Below are positions 1 to 11,779 of a stretch of 64,000 nt of DNA, in pieces. Both the position numbers and the translations under genes were made by a program. Where the stretch lies: assembly GCA_029962745.1 (NCBI GenBank), contig CM057162.1, positions 8,191,080 to 8,255,079 of the forward strand, written 5' to 3'. The notes beneath the pieces are model-generated. The model was not told the origin of the DNA. It saw only the letters and a list, made by a program, of their open reading frames with translations, and ran no database searches. Source of the DNA: Echinometra lucunter. Lineage: Eukaryota; Echinodermata; Echinoidea; Camarodonta; Echinometridae. Within the stretch, counting starts at the first letter, position 1, and each line of letters starts with the position of its first letter.

Positions 1-1153
1 TGAAATATGAATTGTTTCTTGCTATTTCCATAGCCACTTGAAGTTCCTCAACCTGTGAAAAAAATAAGAATACCAATAGAAATTGCTGATTTTGTGTGTA
101 TACATATAAACATAATTTTTCCCTTAAACAAGATTACATGTAACCATACAACCTATGAATATGACATTGGATATTCATTCGACATTCAGTTTCTTTCAAA
201 ATTATTACTGATAAACAGCTAAAGATATATATTTCAGTGTCAAATTCATTTGAAATTGTTCCAAAGAAGTCCATTCTATAAACTTTTCTTTTTCCAAAGA
301 TCATCATTATATAAATATTTTTGGAAATGCTTGCACAAGTGTAAAGAATCCAAGACTGTTGATGTTGACAACTTGATAATGAACATCTTAATAATATAAA
401 ACAATTGTATGATTTTATTTGTCTTTATTTCATCTATTCATTCATTTTTTGTTTTGGGGGGAGGATAATAATTCTGGCAGCCTAGCTCTTTATAAGTGAC
501 ATCATTACGTTATCCCTCGCAAATCTTATTACATCACTACATTTGTTGTATGTACTTTATGTTCCATGACATATAGCACCTTAATGTTCAAAGGTTCATA
601 CGTCAAGTGCTAATTGAGTCTTATGTAGTTAAAAATGCGCTGCATAAATCCATCTATAGTTTTATTTGTAAACTCTGTAACTGGCACATATATATGCCTT
701 TTAATTGTGCACTGAGCCATGGAACCTCTCTATTTATTTTTAATATCAGTGACAACATATTTCAACTTGACATCGCGATGATATCTTGAGAATACTTACT
801 CTCTCTACATCCTCTAAAAGCCATGTCATACTGTTGTAATCTTCAGATTTCATCTGCAAAAATGAAAATATACAAAATCATCGTGCCATAAAGTTTGTTT
901 GCATAGAAAGCAACAGTTTTATTCTGCAGGCTTTCTTAAAAAGTGTACTGTGCTTTATACATTTCTGTATCGTGTACACGTTAGTGGGTTTACTTCTAGG
1001 ACTTTTGTTAGATCACGCATTCTCATCCGTCAGTCTTTTAGTGCATACAAACACAACACACAAACACATACAGTCATACACACACACAAAATTGTTTTTA
1101 GTCAACATTTACTGTATCATGGGTGAATTTAATATTGCTACTTTTAATTCTTA

Positions 1154-1452
1154 AGGCTTGTTCAGATATGGCGCAACAAATCCCCATGACATTTTTAGTG
1201 TACAAGTTAACAGGATACGACACAGCAAAATGATGTCACTAAGGGAGGAGACATTTTTTGCCGCCTGGCTAGAAAAAGCTGTAGATCAATCAAATTCTTA
1301 AAAAGTTAGCACAAAATGTGATGTTGAGTTTGTCTGTGCAACTTATGATAAAAATCTTTTTTATTTGAGAGTCGACACAAACCTTAATGGGCGTTCATGA
1401 AATGGGGTGGTTATCTGAACACTAAAAATGTCGCCGGGGTTTGTCATGGCCT
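1154..1452. mobile_element. PIF/Harbinger-like MITE (copy A)
   Basis: The element begins AAGGC, ends GCCT, and is flanked by TTA at 1151-1153 and 1453-1455. A 3-bp TTA target duplication is typical of PIF/Harbinger. The subterminal motif GACATTTTTAGTG recurs inverted near the right end. The interior (CAATCAAATTCT then TAAAAAGTTAG) is shared with elements at 63101-63732. It has no coding capacity. The equivalent in the second block is 12947-13242. Confidence 0.65.
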
Positions 1453-2013
1453 TTATAGGACTATAAAAGAACAAAGACTTCCAATTTAAAAAAAAAAAAA
1501 AAAAAAAAAACCTCTACTAATTTATACTCACAGTTGAAAGTTTGGTGTGTATATACTCCAATACTTTGTCAAGCTCATCTAATCTGAAGAATACCTCTTT
1601 CTTCCTTTCAAGAGGAGCCATACTGCAGAAAAAAGGGAATAAGATCACAAAAAGGAATAAATGCCGCACAATACTCCCTTTGTGAAAAACATGTTTGTCA
1701 CATTCCAAAGGCATTTCATTTTCGCTTTGAATTCGATATTGGTAACGGAATGGCATTTCATTTCTGCTTCATTTCATTTTTGCTCTGAATTCAATATTGG
1801 TAACCGAGTGGTACTTTAATGTGTACATGTACTCTAGAAAGTCATTTGTATAATGAAAGTTCAGGGAGTTGCAATATTTTATATGATTTGATTTAATAGA
1901 CTGAAGGTACTAAGCAAAATTTTCACTCGCTCATAAAGTTGTTGAATTGGTAAAATCTAAGAAAAATACACCTGTCAATTTTGAGGAAAAAACATCAATA
2001 AACTAGATGAATC

Positions 2014-2033
2014 TTCGACCACGCGTGGTCGAA
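2014..2033. repeat. Perfect 20-bp palindrome
   Basis: TTCGACCACGCGTGGTCGAA is a perfect palindrome centred on ACGCGT, one base from the left end of the DR1-bearing tandem-array element. It is conserved in the second copy at 13801-13820. Confidence 0.85.
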
Positions 2034-2034
2034 C

Positions 2035-3070
2035 TTTATGCCTCCGCCATTACCAAATCATAAATAAATGGCACTTCATGTTGATTTATTTTCATTTATA
2101 CAATGACATCTTTGACCTTGATCTTTGACCTTGTGACCCCCAAATCTAATGAGAGCATTGCCGTTTCCACATGCATACATGAGCCAAGTTTGTTGAACCT
2201 GTCAAATGGTTACTGAGTTATCACAAGAACGAACCATTTCTATGTTCATAATGACCTCTATGACCTTTGACCTTTGACCTTGAGACCCCAAAATCTAATC
2301 AGATCATTGTCCCTCCCATATGCATAACTGTGCCAAGTTTGAGGTTGATAGGTCAAATGGTTCTTAAGTTATCGCGAGAACGAGCCATTTTTTATGTGTT
2401 TTATTAGCTCTATGATCTTGACCTTTGACCTTGTGACCCCAAATCTAATCAGATCATTGTCCCTCCCATATGCATACCTGTGCCAAGTTTGAGGTTGATA
2501 GGTCAAATGGTTCTTAAGTTATCGTGAGAACGAGCCATTTTTATGTGTTTTATTAGCTCTATGACCTTGACCTTTGACCTTGTGACCCCAAAATCTAATC
2601 AGATCATTGTCCCTCCCATATGCATACCTGTGCCAAGTTTGAGGTTGATCTGTCAAATGGTTCTTAAGTTATCGTGAGAACGAGCCATTTTTATGTGTTT
2701 TATTACCTCTATGACCTTGACCTTTGACCTTGAGACCCCCAAAATCTAATCAGATCATTGTCCCTCCCATATGCATACCTGTGCCAAGTTTGAGGTTGAT
2801 AGGTCAAATGGTTCTTAAGTTATCGTGAGAACGAGCCATTTTTATGTGTTTTATTACCTCTATGACCTTGACCTTTGACCTTGAGACGCCAAAATCTACT
2901 CAGATCATTGTCCCTCCCACATGCATACACGAGCCAAGTTTGAAGTTGATCTGTCAAACGGTTCTTAAGTTATCGCGAGAACGAAAACGGGACGGACGGA
3001 CGGACGGACGGACGGACGACCCGAAAACATAATGCCTCCGGCAACCACCTACGGTGGGCAGAGGCATAAA
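2035..3070. repeat. Tandem array of ~146-bp units within short inverted termini (copy A)
   Basis: Ends are inverted: TTTATGCCTCCGCC at the left and GGCAGAGGCATAAA at the right. Between them about six units of 146-147 bp repeat. Each has the order TGACCTTGACCTTTGACCTT, TCTAATCAGATCATTGTCC, CCATATGCATACCTGTGCC, and AGTTATCGTGAGAACGAGCC. The array ends in a GACG tetranucleotide run (about 2992-3018). Each unit contains hexamers TGACCT spaced by 0 and 1 bp. Copy B is 13822-14855. It looks like a non-autonomous DNA element with an internal minisatellite. Confidence 0.85.
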
Positions 3071-3508
3071 AAAAAAAAAACCCTTGGTATCATTTTCAAT
3101 ACTAATTAAATTCACACTAATATTGATTACCAGTACTCTAAAATTTCAGAGGAATTCCATACGAATGTCGGCTTTTGAATCAAAGATTCAGAATGCTTCC
3201 AATTTGCAGACATGTAACGTCCAAATTTAAACATTTATAACTGAACAGTAAACTTACTCATCTATGATAAGATCTTGTTTTCTCATCCACTGCTGCCATT
3301 TTGGAGCCAGAGTGCTTCGGTTGTAGAGCAGTGGTGCGAAGAGAACAATGCGCATGTTGGTCTCGTGCACCTTGCGAGCTTCTCGTAGGTTTTGTTCCAT
3401 ATCTCCACGACATCTTTCGTCTGAAGACAAGGCAGATGTGAAAAGGGGGCAGGGGGCAATGAAACATGTTAAATATGAGATTTTAAAAAAAATTTTATAT
3501 ATTGTAGC

Positions 3509-3767
3509 TTAACCCATTCATGACAGGAATGATTTGCAGGGGAAACAGTGATTTTAAACCTTCTATCACATTACCAATTTAAGGATTTTAATGCTTATTT
3601 TCCTTTCAAAAACATTTTCAGCATCAATATTGATGCACCAAAATGGGCAGTTCGTGTAGAATTTTTTTGCTCTTTCTGCTCATGTATTTGGTATGATTTT
3701 TAGGGCTTTGCATCAAAATATATTAGGCCAATCCACAAAATGTAGACCTCTGTCACAAATGGGTTAA
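3509..3767. mobile_element. piggyBac-like MITE, short form (copy A)
   Basis: A TTAA-bounded element of 259 bp with terminal inverted repeats CCCATTCATGACAG and CTGTCACAAATGGG. It is an internally deleted relative of the 416-bp form next to it. TTAA targets and CCC ends are typical of piggyBac non-autonomous elements. Copy B lies at 15293-15551. Confidence 0.7.
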
Positions 3768-4104
3768 CTCCAAGAAGTCTTGGATTTTTTTTCTTCTTCC
3801 GATTGGCAACACAGGTATTTCGGTGATACATTTGTTCCTGTGACTCTCATTAAATATAATGAGATTTTAAAAAAATGTATATATTGTAGTTTAATTCCAA
3901 GAAGTCTTGGAATTTTTTTCTTCTTCCGATTGGCAACATACGTATTTCGGTGACACGACATTTGCTCCTGTGACAATTGCTCGTCTTCATTTTTAAGAAG
4001 GCACAATGGTAGGTTTGGAGTTGCAATAGGGGTTTGGGTTCAGAATAATGTGAGAATATGGATTAAGGTTATTGTTAGATTTGGGGTTAGGTTTTATGTT
4101 TGGC

Positions 4105-4520
4105 TTAACCCATTCGTGACAGAGGTCCACAGTTTGTGGTTTGGCCTAATATCTTTTGATGCAAAGCCCTAAAAATCATACCAAATACATGAGCAGAAAG
4201 AGCAAAAAATTCTACACAAACTGGGCCCATTTTGGTTGCGTCAATATTTGCTGTTTGATGCTGAAAATTTTTTAAAGGAAAATAAGCATTAAAATCCTTA
4301 AATTGGCAACGTGATAGAAAGTTTAAAATCACCGTTTTCCCCTGCAAATTGGCAACTTTTTGACTTCTCATCATAACTTCTGTCAATTTATATTCATTTC
4401 AGATACATTACATTTTGTAAGAAAAATGTAGCAATAAAATAAACATGTTGGTGTTGCCAATTTGAAGAATAAAAGCTGATTAAATTAGGCTTTAAATAAT
4501 TCCTGTCACGAATGGGTTAA
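4105..4520. mobile_element. piggyBac-like MITE, long form (copy A)
   Basis: A 416-bp element bounded by TTAA with near-perfect termini CCCATTCGTGACAG and CTGTCACGAATGGG. The interior contains repeated TTGGCAAC and CCAATTTG motifs and no coding frame. Family members lie at 15889-16302 and 25027-25443, the latter in opposite orientation. Confidence 0.75.
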
Positions 4521-5349
4521 CGTGCAGATTTTCCAAGGGAGCAATTGTCGCTGGAGTAAATGTCATGGACCCGGTATTTCACTCTTATTACTACGTTTCT
4601 TTTCAATTAAAAAGGCATGTATCTAATAATACAAATGGGCAGAAACTGTCAACAGATGATAGAATCTCTGATTGTACTGAAACATAGTGAATCTGATCAA
4701 TCAATAACACAACTTGTTAGAAACCTAAGGATTTTTAAGCTAATTTTTCCTATTAAAAATCCCTTTAAAACATAAGATAAGGTAACCCTAATATCTACAT
4801 GTAATTCTATTACAAACATTAAAAAAAACAAAGAAAACAACAAATACACAGTTCTTTCTTGACCAAGAGAATCAAATACGCATGTGTCTAAAACAATGGC
4901 AATGGGAATGAAAATTGTTTAGTTTATTTTCATATTACACGAATTCAAACTTCTACTGCAAAAATTCATTACTGTGAATATATATATTATCAATAGCTAC
5001 TCCAGGGTAAAAAATACCCTTTTCCTACGAGAGTTATTCTCTGAAAAACAATAGCTCCCATCAACAACTTTTACAGGAGCTAATATAGACCCAAGAGGAT
5101 GTACATGTACACGTAGGTTGAATTGCTGATATTCCAGTTTTCTCCATATGTAAATTCTGCAGCTCCGAGGTCATGATTCGCGAATTTATTGCTTATTTTC
5201 AGAGCTGAAAGCAAGGACGAATTTGAAGAAACAGTCACCTCAAAGAATCAGGTCTTAAGGATTTTAGGGGGCTATTTAAGCTTTGCCAAGGGTGAAATTG
5301 CCCTTTGCCCCTTGTTAATTTTTACCCTGAACTAGTTCCAAATACTCAC
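4521..5349. other. Intronic stretch, no recognisable element
   Basis: AT-rich intron sequence between the duplicated exons, repeated at 16303-17134. I see no coding exon or bounded repeat in it. Confidence 0.5.
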
Positions 5350-5996
5350 CTCACACTTTGCATGGAATCTTCCACATCTGCAGGGACTAAGCCTAGGCTT
5401 GATGTCAGGGATGTGAAAAAATGGCGAGCTCTTTCTCTTTCTTCTTCCTTTCCCGTTCCCTTTCTTGTTCCTTCTCTCTCTCCTTCCTCTCTGGTCTTCT
5501 TTCATAGCTGTGTAGAGGAAAAGAGAGGAAAAAAGCACATATCATCTTTTGCAGATATTCATAAGGCAACTTGCATACATAACTTCCTGTTTGAAATTTT
5601 CCTGCATTATGCAAGGTATGAGATTGCACAATGGCAAAAAAAGACTGCAAGTACTCAGTTTCCACCCGTGTGTATGACCACAGCGCATCCAAAAAAACAA
5701 ACAATAATAAAGAATAAAACGTTAAAATTCCCTTTACTTACATGTAGGAAAGTGAAACAAAACAAAACAAAGAAGCTGGGCACATACAGACAATATGATT
5801 CATAAATTTATTTTCCCAAACAATGATATACATGTACATGTATCCCTTTTGATTTCGATGTAAGGGATTGATGAATAGAACAGAAGTCAGTCTTGTTTGG
5901 AGGGGGGGGGGGGGGGGGATGAGGGATAGTGTACAATTTTCCCCAAAATGAGTAATACCCTGTTGTAAATATTATGTAATAAAACATTTGCAAAAT

Positions 5997-6540
5997 AACC
6001 ATCAACAGTAAAGGGGTATCTCACTGGGCTTGAAACTAGTTCGCGACTAGTATGCGACTCCAGATTTTGCTAGTCGCAGAGATGTCTCCTGAAAATTATG
6101 GAGTCTCCAAGGAGTCGCAAGAAATTCGAACATGTTTTGATTTGTTTGAGACTTTTTCCAGTCTCCGCGAGATCTCAGAGACATCTCAGTGACATCTCCA
6201 TTAGTTGCGGAGATTATATGTTTCTGCGAGGGTCGCAGAAACTTTGCTGCAACTATTGGAGACATCTCAGAGACTTCGCCGCGACCGAAGAGACGTCTCA
6301 GAGAGGTCGCCGTGACTGAGGAGACATCTTAGAGGCGTCTTGGAGATGTCTCCGCGAATTCCAAGCAAAGTGATTGACACCATGGCTTGGAGACATCTCC
6401 GATTAGTCTCCTAGAAGTTGCACCTTGGTGAGAGCACAAACCATTTTTGTGTCGCGGAGACGTCTTGGAGACATATTGCGACAAAAAATGGAGACGTCGC
6501 GGGTGACGTCTCCGTTAATGAGAGACGACTTTAACAGTAA
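5997..6540. repeat. GAGACATCTC-rich dispersed repeat (copy A)
   Basis: About 540 bp built of many variants of GAGACATCTC/GAGACGTCTC and GTCGC in both orientations, giving strong local folding potential. Open frames across it are compositional. The equivalent in the second block is 17785-18310. I could not define clean termini. Confidence 0.55.
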
Positions 6541-6663
6541 AAATGCTAGTACTGGCGTATTTAACAAAAGTAATAGTTTCAAACCTTGTCCATTATTTAC
6601 AAAATTATAATCTCCCCCAATAAAATCCCCCCTCCCTTGCATGGACATCCAGACATCTGCTAG

Positions 6664-6850
6664 ATGTATGTACATTGTATACTTGAAAAACACAACAGGT
6701 GTCTCCTTTATCCATGTACAACTGTACACGTACACTTGAAAAACAACAGGTGTCTCCTTTACCCATGTACATGTACATGTAGACACCATAACCCAACACT
6801 ACCCGTGCACATTCTCATTGTGCATACATGTACATGTACATGTAGTACTG
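6664..6850. repeat. Short tandem duplication with TACATG microsatellite (copy A)
   Basis: The motif CTTGAAAAACA-CAACAGGTGTCTCCTTTA-CCATGTAC occurs twice in succession (about 6680 and 6733), followed by (ACATGT)n tracts. The same arrangement occurs at about 18450-18625. Confidence 0.6.
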
Positions 6851-7810
6851 AGTTAAATATTAGACTTCTCTGGCTCTTGCCAAAGCTTACAGTGTATGAA
6901 CACAAGCATATGTACGCACATCACACATCCTTCAAGGTCAACTTTGTATCATAAAAGGTCAACTCATATCAGAGAGATATGGACTATGGACTTCCAAATA
7001 GCCTCTTCCATGCCAAGTATTTGCCATTAAAGGCTACAATGCAACACAACCCTCACTCAACATGAATCATGAACCCTTAGAAGTCGTGCGGGTACATGTA
7101 ACTCACACACATACTCCCTACATGTCTCTACTGTAAATGTACAAGAATGTGTACCGACTACATACAAGTACTTTTTACACTGTACGTGGCAGTTTTATGC
7201 ATAGAGAAAAATTCAACAGAAAAACAGATCTTGCCCTATCATAACTCAACTAAAACAACCCACCCCCAATAAAAAAAAAAAAAATAGATAAATAAAATGA
7301 GCCTAAAAAGTACCTTTAAGAAACCATATGGCACTGGTTCAACAATATTGTGCAAATATATTCACGATGATGAGCATAAAATGGACTTTGCACGAATTGC
7401 CTTCATATAGAGAAACAGATACTACATGTACTGTACATGTATGCAGTGCATTTACTATTGCACAAATACGTGCATGTACATGATATAGGATGAATATTAT
7501 GCTGTGATTGGTTGGGTTCATGAAAATGATATGCATTTCACATTTCACTGAATTAGAATTTTTTTGGCCTACATTATACCATGCACAGAGTGTAAAAATG
7601 TAGGCCTAGGTAAATATCATTGTAACACTTGAAAATAGTTTGGTGATGATGATGTTTCAATGGCATTTGTTGTGTCGTGTCACTTAATAAAGTATTCTTC
7701 AGTCAAAAAATGATTCATGAGACAATTCATATATAAGTTCCGTGAATATGATGATAATCGACCCTCTCTATGGGTAGAGAGGGTCTGATAACTGATGAAT
7801 CCACAAGTGT

Positions 7811-8193
7811 ACATCCGACCTCGCTTATCCGGCCACGTTGGGACGGGCACCATCCGTATATTACATGTAATGACATGTAAGTGAAATGGCTGGATTGAGA
7901 GTAATGGAGTGGGATGCCCTATGTGAAAAATTTAATAAGGTAGCGCAAGTCTATTTGCTATTTCCTTGGTGTTGTGGATGACTGTACATGTAAATGATCA
8001 ATAATATCTTTCTGTTTGTACGAGATGAAATAGAATAAAATAAACAGAAGAAATTGCCCACGATGTTTTCCGTCTCCGAGGCTTTTAAGGTAAACTGGAT
8101 GAAGATATAAGAGGGAAGCTGGCCGGGAGATGCAGCCGGTCGGTTAATAGAGCAGTCCCGATAAAGGAAGGCCGGATAAGTGAGGTTGGACTG
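7811..8193. mobile_element. pogo/Tigger-like MITE (copy A)
   Basis: A degraded version of the element at 19611-19994: CCGACCTCGCTTATCCGGCC on the left and an inverted AAGTGAGGTTGGACTG on the right (the copy B element reads AAGCGAGGTTGGACTG). Substitutions relative to copy B are more frequent here than in the rest of the duplicated block. Confidence 0.6.
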
Positions 8194-8320
8194 TACATGT
8201 ACACGGCTTTTACTACTCGGGTCGCGTCACGTTGGAAACACTCGGGTCGCGGCTCGCTGGGTATGGCGCACAAAGTGTTAACTAGATTATTTGGTCCAAA
8301 ACTACAGTCAGTGTACAGTG

Positions 8321-8820
8321 NNNNNNNNNNNNNNNNNNNNNNNNNNNNNNNNNNNNNNNNNNNNNNNNNNNNNNNNNNNNNNNNNNNNNNNNNNNNNNNN
8401 NNNNNNNNNNNNNNNNNNNNNNNNNNNNNNNNNNNNNNNNNNNNNNNNNNNNNNNNNNNNNNNNNNNNNNNNNNNNNNNNNNNNNNNNNNNNNNNNNNNN
8501 NNNNNNNNNNNNNNNNNNNNNNNNNNNNNNNNNNNNNNNNNNNNNNNNNNNNNNNNNNNNNNNNNNNNNNNNNNNNNNNNNNNNNNNNNNNNNNNNNNNN
8601 NNNNNNNNNNNNNNNNNNNNNNNNNNNNNNNNNNNNNNNNNNNNNNNNNNNNNNNNNNNNNNNNNNNNNNNNNNNNNNNNNNNNNNNNNNNNNNNNNNNN
8701 NNNNNNNNNNNNNNNNNNNNNNNNNNNNNNNNNNNNNNNNNNNNNNNNNNNNNNNNNNNNNNNNNNNNNNNNNNNNNNNNNNNNNNNNNNNNNNNNNNNN
8801 NNNNNNNNNNNNNNNNNNNN
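8321..8820. other. Assembly gap of 500 N
   Basis: Exactly 500 undetermined bases. The base before the gap corresponds to about 20122 in the second copy, just inside the left arm of an inverted-repeat element. The sequence after the gap (8821 onward) does not resemble the sequence after 20122. Confidence 1.
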
Positions 8821-9350
8821 ATACATCTCATGTGCACTGCGGTATTTGCTGTTTTTGAAGAGGTTGTTGCCTTGTCCTTTAAAGTGTTCATTCCTGGTGG
8901 AGAAGAATGAATGTCAACAACACAATAATTCTATCTTGAAAGGTTACTATCAGCATATCACCATTTTCATTTTATAAGGTTTTGAAATTTAAATGCCAAA
9001 AGGATAATTATTGTAATTTCAAGGTGTTCACTATATTTACAAAGAAACTTTCTACACTGTTGAGGATACAGGAACAAAAAATCTTCATTTTCATCAACGT
9101 CACCTGGTATTTCATTCCTCTAATATTGCAATTTTCTTCCATTTACTTCCAATTCTGATTTTAAGAAAAAAGTTAAATAACACTGAACATTTTACAGAAA
9201 AGATAGAACCTACATTGAACATATTTATGCCTAGCAATGAATACAATACACAAAATCTTAAAGGACAAGAACGATAGGGAAAAAGCTTGCAGTGAACGAG
9301 ATAAGTTACATTAAACACCATAATGCTTACACATTATACAGTTTACAGCC
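8821..9350. other. Unique sequence after the gap, nothing recognised
   Basis: AT-rich single-copy-looking sequence with no exon-like frame, splice signals in context, or bounded repeat. Confidence 0.5.
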
Positions 9351-9354
9351 ACTT

Positions 9355-9695
9355 AGTCTAATTCCCAGATCGTCTTAACACCACTATGACTATACCCGTT
9401 TGGTCTACTATCGATTTGGTCTAATTGCTGTTTGGTTCAATCATCACTTGGTTTAATACCCACTTGTGGTAATTGTCATTTTGTCTAATGATCAAATGGC
9501 TTAACAGCCACTTTGTCTATTTAGTTTTCCTCATTTTGTCTGACCATTTTGGCCTATTACCAGTTCGTCTAATGGATAAACTAGGTGGTGTTAGACCAAG
9601 TGGGTAAAATTAGACGAAATGGTAAATGGGCAAAGTGGGAATTAGACCAAATGGGTATTAGACGAACTGGTTGTAGACGAAATGGGATACTACCA
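9355..9695. repeat. Inverted repeat made of TTTNGTCTAAT / ATTAGACNAAA motifs
   Basis: The left half carries repeated TTTGGTCTA and TTTTGTCTAAT motifs. The right half carries their complements (ATTAGACGAAATGG, TTAGACCAAATGGG). The whole could fold into one long imperfect hairpin. It looks like a MITE with short internal repeats. Confidence 0.65.
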
Positions 9696-10345
9696 TGTGG
9701 CGATTCATCCATTACACCTGCACATAAATGAAACGAGCAGAATGAAGGAAACTACAATTCAAATTTAACCAAAATAATTTTCCTTCAGATTTGCTTGATG
9801 TTAATACATTCATCAAATTCATACCGTTTTTATCCAGGGCCCCATGAGAGATCCATTTTTATTGAATGAGCTACCCTGGCGAAATATTGATAATAAATAA
9901 AATCTTGTAATTTGGCACTTATTATTTGTAGTAAGAACCCTTATTTTTGGTTAATGAACCTGTCTGACTTCAGTTTTACTTCTGAAACTCACCTTTTCAT
10001 CCTTTTCGCCCAATTTCATGAGAGAAGCTAATATATCCTTTTTATGAATCACTGTGTGGTGAACATACTGCCAATCTATGAATGGAGAAAAGATAAAGTT
10101 CTCACTAATTACATGCAGCTTTAATTTTAGCAAAATTTTGTAGCATTAGAATATATATATATTGCAAACAAATGGAACAAACTCTCTCCATTTCTTAGAA
10201 ATAGCATTCCTCTTTTAAAAAAACATACCTGTGCTATTCTTCTGAATTTCATTTGTTCATTGACTAAGAGACGGCACCTTGTCACTGCTAGAATAGGTAT
10301 ATGGATTCAATTACTATCATTATTATCATAACCAGGATTTTAACC

Positions 10346-10905
10346 TGGTGGATCAACTGATATTGCTTGATAGTGACTAGAGCCATAAGACCTAGTGGAT
10401 TAACTCACATTGCTTGATAGTAACCAGAGCCATAAGGTCTAGTGGATTAACTCACATTGCTTGATAGTGACTAGAGCCATGAGGCCTAGTGGATTAACTC
10501 ACATTGCTTGATAGTGACTAGAGCCATAAGGCCTAGTGGATTAACTCACATTGCTTGATAGTGACTAAAGCCATAAGGCCTAGTGGATTAACTCACATTG
10601 CTTGATAGTGACTAGAGCCACGAGGCCTAGTGGATTAACTCACATTGCTTGATAGTGATTGGAGCCATAAGGCCTAGTGGATTAACTCACATTGCTTGAT
10701 AGCGACTAGAGCCATGAGGCCTAGTGGATTAACTCACATTGCTTGATAGTGATTAGAGCCATGAGGCCTAGTGGATTAACTCACATTGCTTAATAGTAAC
10801 CAGAGCCATAAGGCCTAGTGGATTAACTCACATTGCTTGATAGCGACTAGAGCCATAAGGCCTAGTGGATTAACTCACATTGCTTGATAGTGACTAGAGC
10901 CATAA
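10346..10905. repeat. 47-bp minisatellite, about 12 copies
   Basis: The unit runs GCCTAGTGGATTAACTCACA, TTGCTTGATAGTGACTAGAG, CCATAAG (47 bp). Copies differ by a few substitutions (ACC/ACT, TAAG/TGAG, GCG/GTG) but keep length. No spacers, so this is not a CRISPR-type array. It lies beyond the 3' end of the minus-strand 222-aa gene. Confidence 0.93.
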
Positions 10906-11779
10906 GCCGACCCATACTACTGTCCTTCATCTTCTCCTTGTCTTCAGATTTTCACTGCAAACAAAGAAAATAAGCATAGGAAAAAAATATTGGTTTGCCA
11001 GATTTCTAGCTGGTTTTTATGAATTATTCTTACAACCTACTGATGAGCTTAAATCTCTCTCTCTCTCTTTCTCTCTTTCTTCTCTCTGTCTCTATGCATA
11101 TTGTGTACAGATAAACATATAAAACAGTCTTTAACAAAAGTTATCTGGCAGTTCATAGATTAACAGTTGTAAGAAGTACATGTATGAAGAGAATAAAGGA
11201 TAATGTTAGGCCTGACGTATGCAACAAAACTGATAGTTCAGTTCAATACACCCTCTGATTTATGTCCACATGCACATGGACATCAACTAGCCTACTTATC
11301 AGTCACTTTTGTTTAATAAAAGTATATTTGAATTTGTAATATCTTTTCACAGAAGCAATATTTGAAGCTGATATTTAGAAAAACAGTAAAGTGACAAGGA
11401 GATAATAACATACAGAGCAATATCTTTTTGGTGATTTGTACAGTTCAATAGAGATCCTGCATTTTTGCATACTGATGCAAACATTATTAAACACTCAGCA
11501 ACAACTATGGTTAATGAAAAACTCTGCTACACCAATTCAAAAAAATATTAACTCACACTATTGTTCAAATATTACTTCCTTCAAAGACATGATAAATATA
11601 ACAGTATATTATCCAAAGTCAGAAATAGTAGCAAAAAGAGTTTTATTTCGAAGAAAACCAATTATAACTAGGGATACAACAACCCACTATAATATAACAG
11701 TATACAAGGGTAGAAAAAATAAAAACAAGTTCTTATAGTCACAGAAAGAAAAATTACTATTCTGGATATAAAGACTCAG
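10906..11779. other. 3' flank of the 222-aa gene
   Basis: AT-rich sequence with a (TC)n tract near 11055-11100. It should contain the 3' untranslated region of the minus-strand gene, whose stop codon is at 11780-11782. I could not fix the polyadenylation site. Confidence 0.45.

Larger units (their letters stand above)
1..5507 (-). pseudogene. Duplicate of the last five exons of the 222-aa gene, frameshifted
   Basis: Duplicate exons lie on the minus strand at 5350-5507, 3258-3420, 1532-1622, 800-853 and 1-52 (last one cut by the window edge). All splice sites match those of copy B. The 3258-3420 exon is 163 nt against 164 in copy B, with one T lost in a T-run near 3390, which shifts the frame. 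The 5350-5507 exon has compensating +1 and -1 indels (GGG for GG near 5409, T lost near 5491) that put its middle out of frame. The 91-nt and 54-nt exons are intact. No copy of the first exon exists in this block. These may be sequencing errors in a duplicated contig rather than biological decay. Confidence 0.7.
1..8320. repeat. Copy A of a large near-identical direct duplication
   Basis: This block aligns collinearly with 11794-20122 at an offset of about 11.79 kb. Matching landmarks are 52/11842, 800/12596, 3258/15042, 5350/17135 and 8320/20122. Up to about 7.5 kb the copies differ almost only by one-base indels in homopolymers, for example the poly-G at 5900. Beyond that, substitutions appear as well. 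The block runs off the left edge of the window and ends exactly at the N gap. Either an unmerged haplotype or contig end, or a very recent segmental duplication, would explain it. The indel-dominated difference favours an assembly artefact. Confidence 0.9.

Noticed and set aside
5305..5805. 166-codon plus-strand frame
   Set aside because: It lies opposite the minus-strand K/E-rich exon (5350-5507), and the second block does not preserve it because of the indels.
6098..6319. Serine/arginine-rich small protein
   Set aside because: It is produced by GAGACATCTC-type repeats in both strands and frames.
8085..8977. Several open frames spanning the N gap
   Set aside because: They are open only because undetermined bases are read as non-stop.
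10346..10905. CRISPR-like array
   Set aside because: Units are contiguous 47-bp repeats with no variable spacers, in a eukaryotic sequence.
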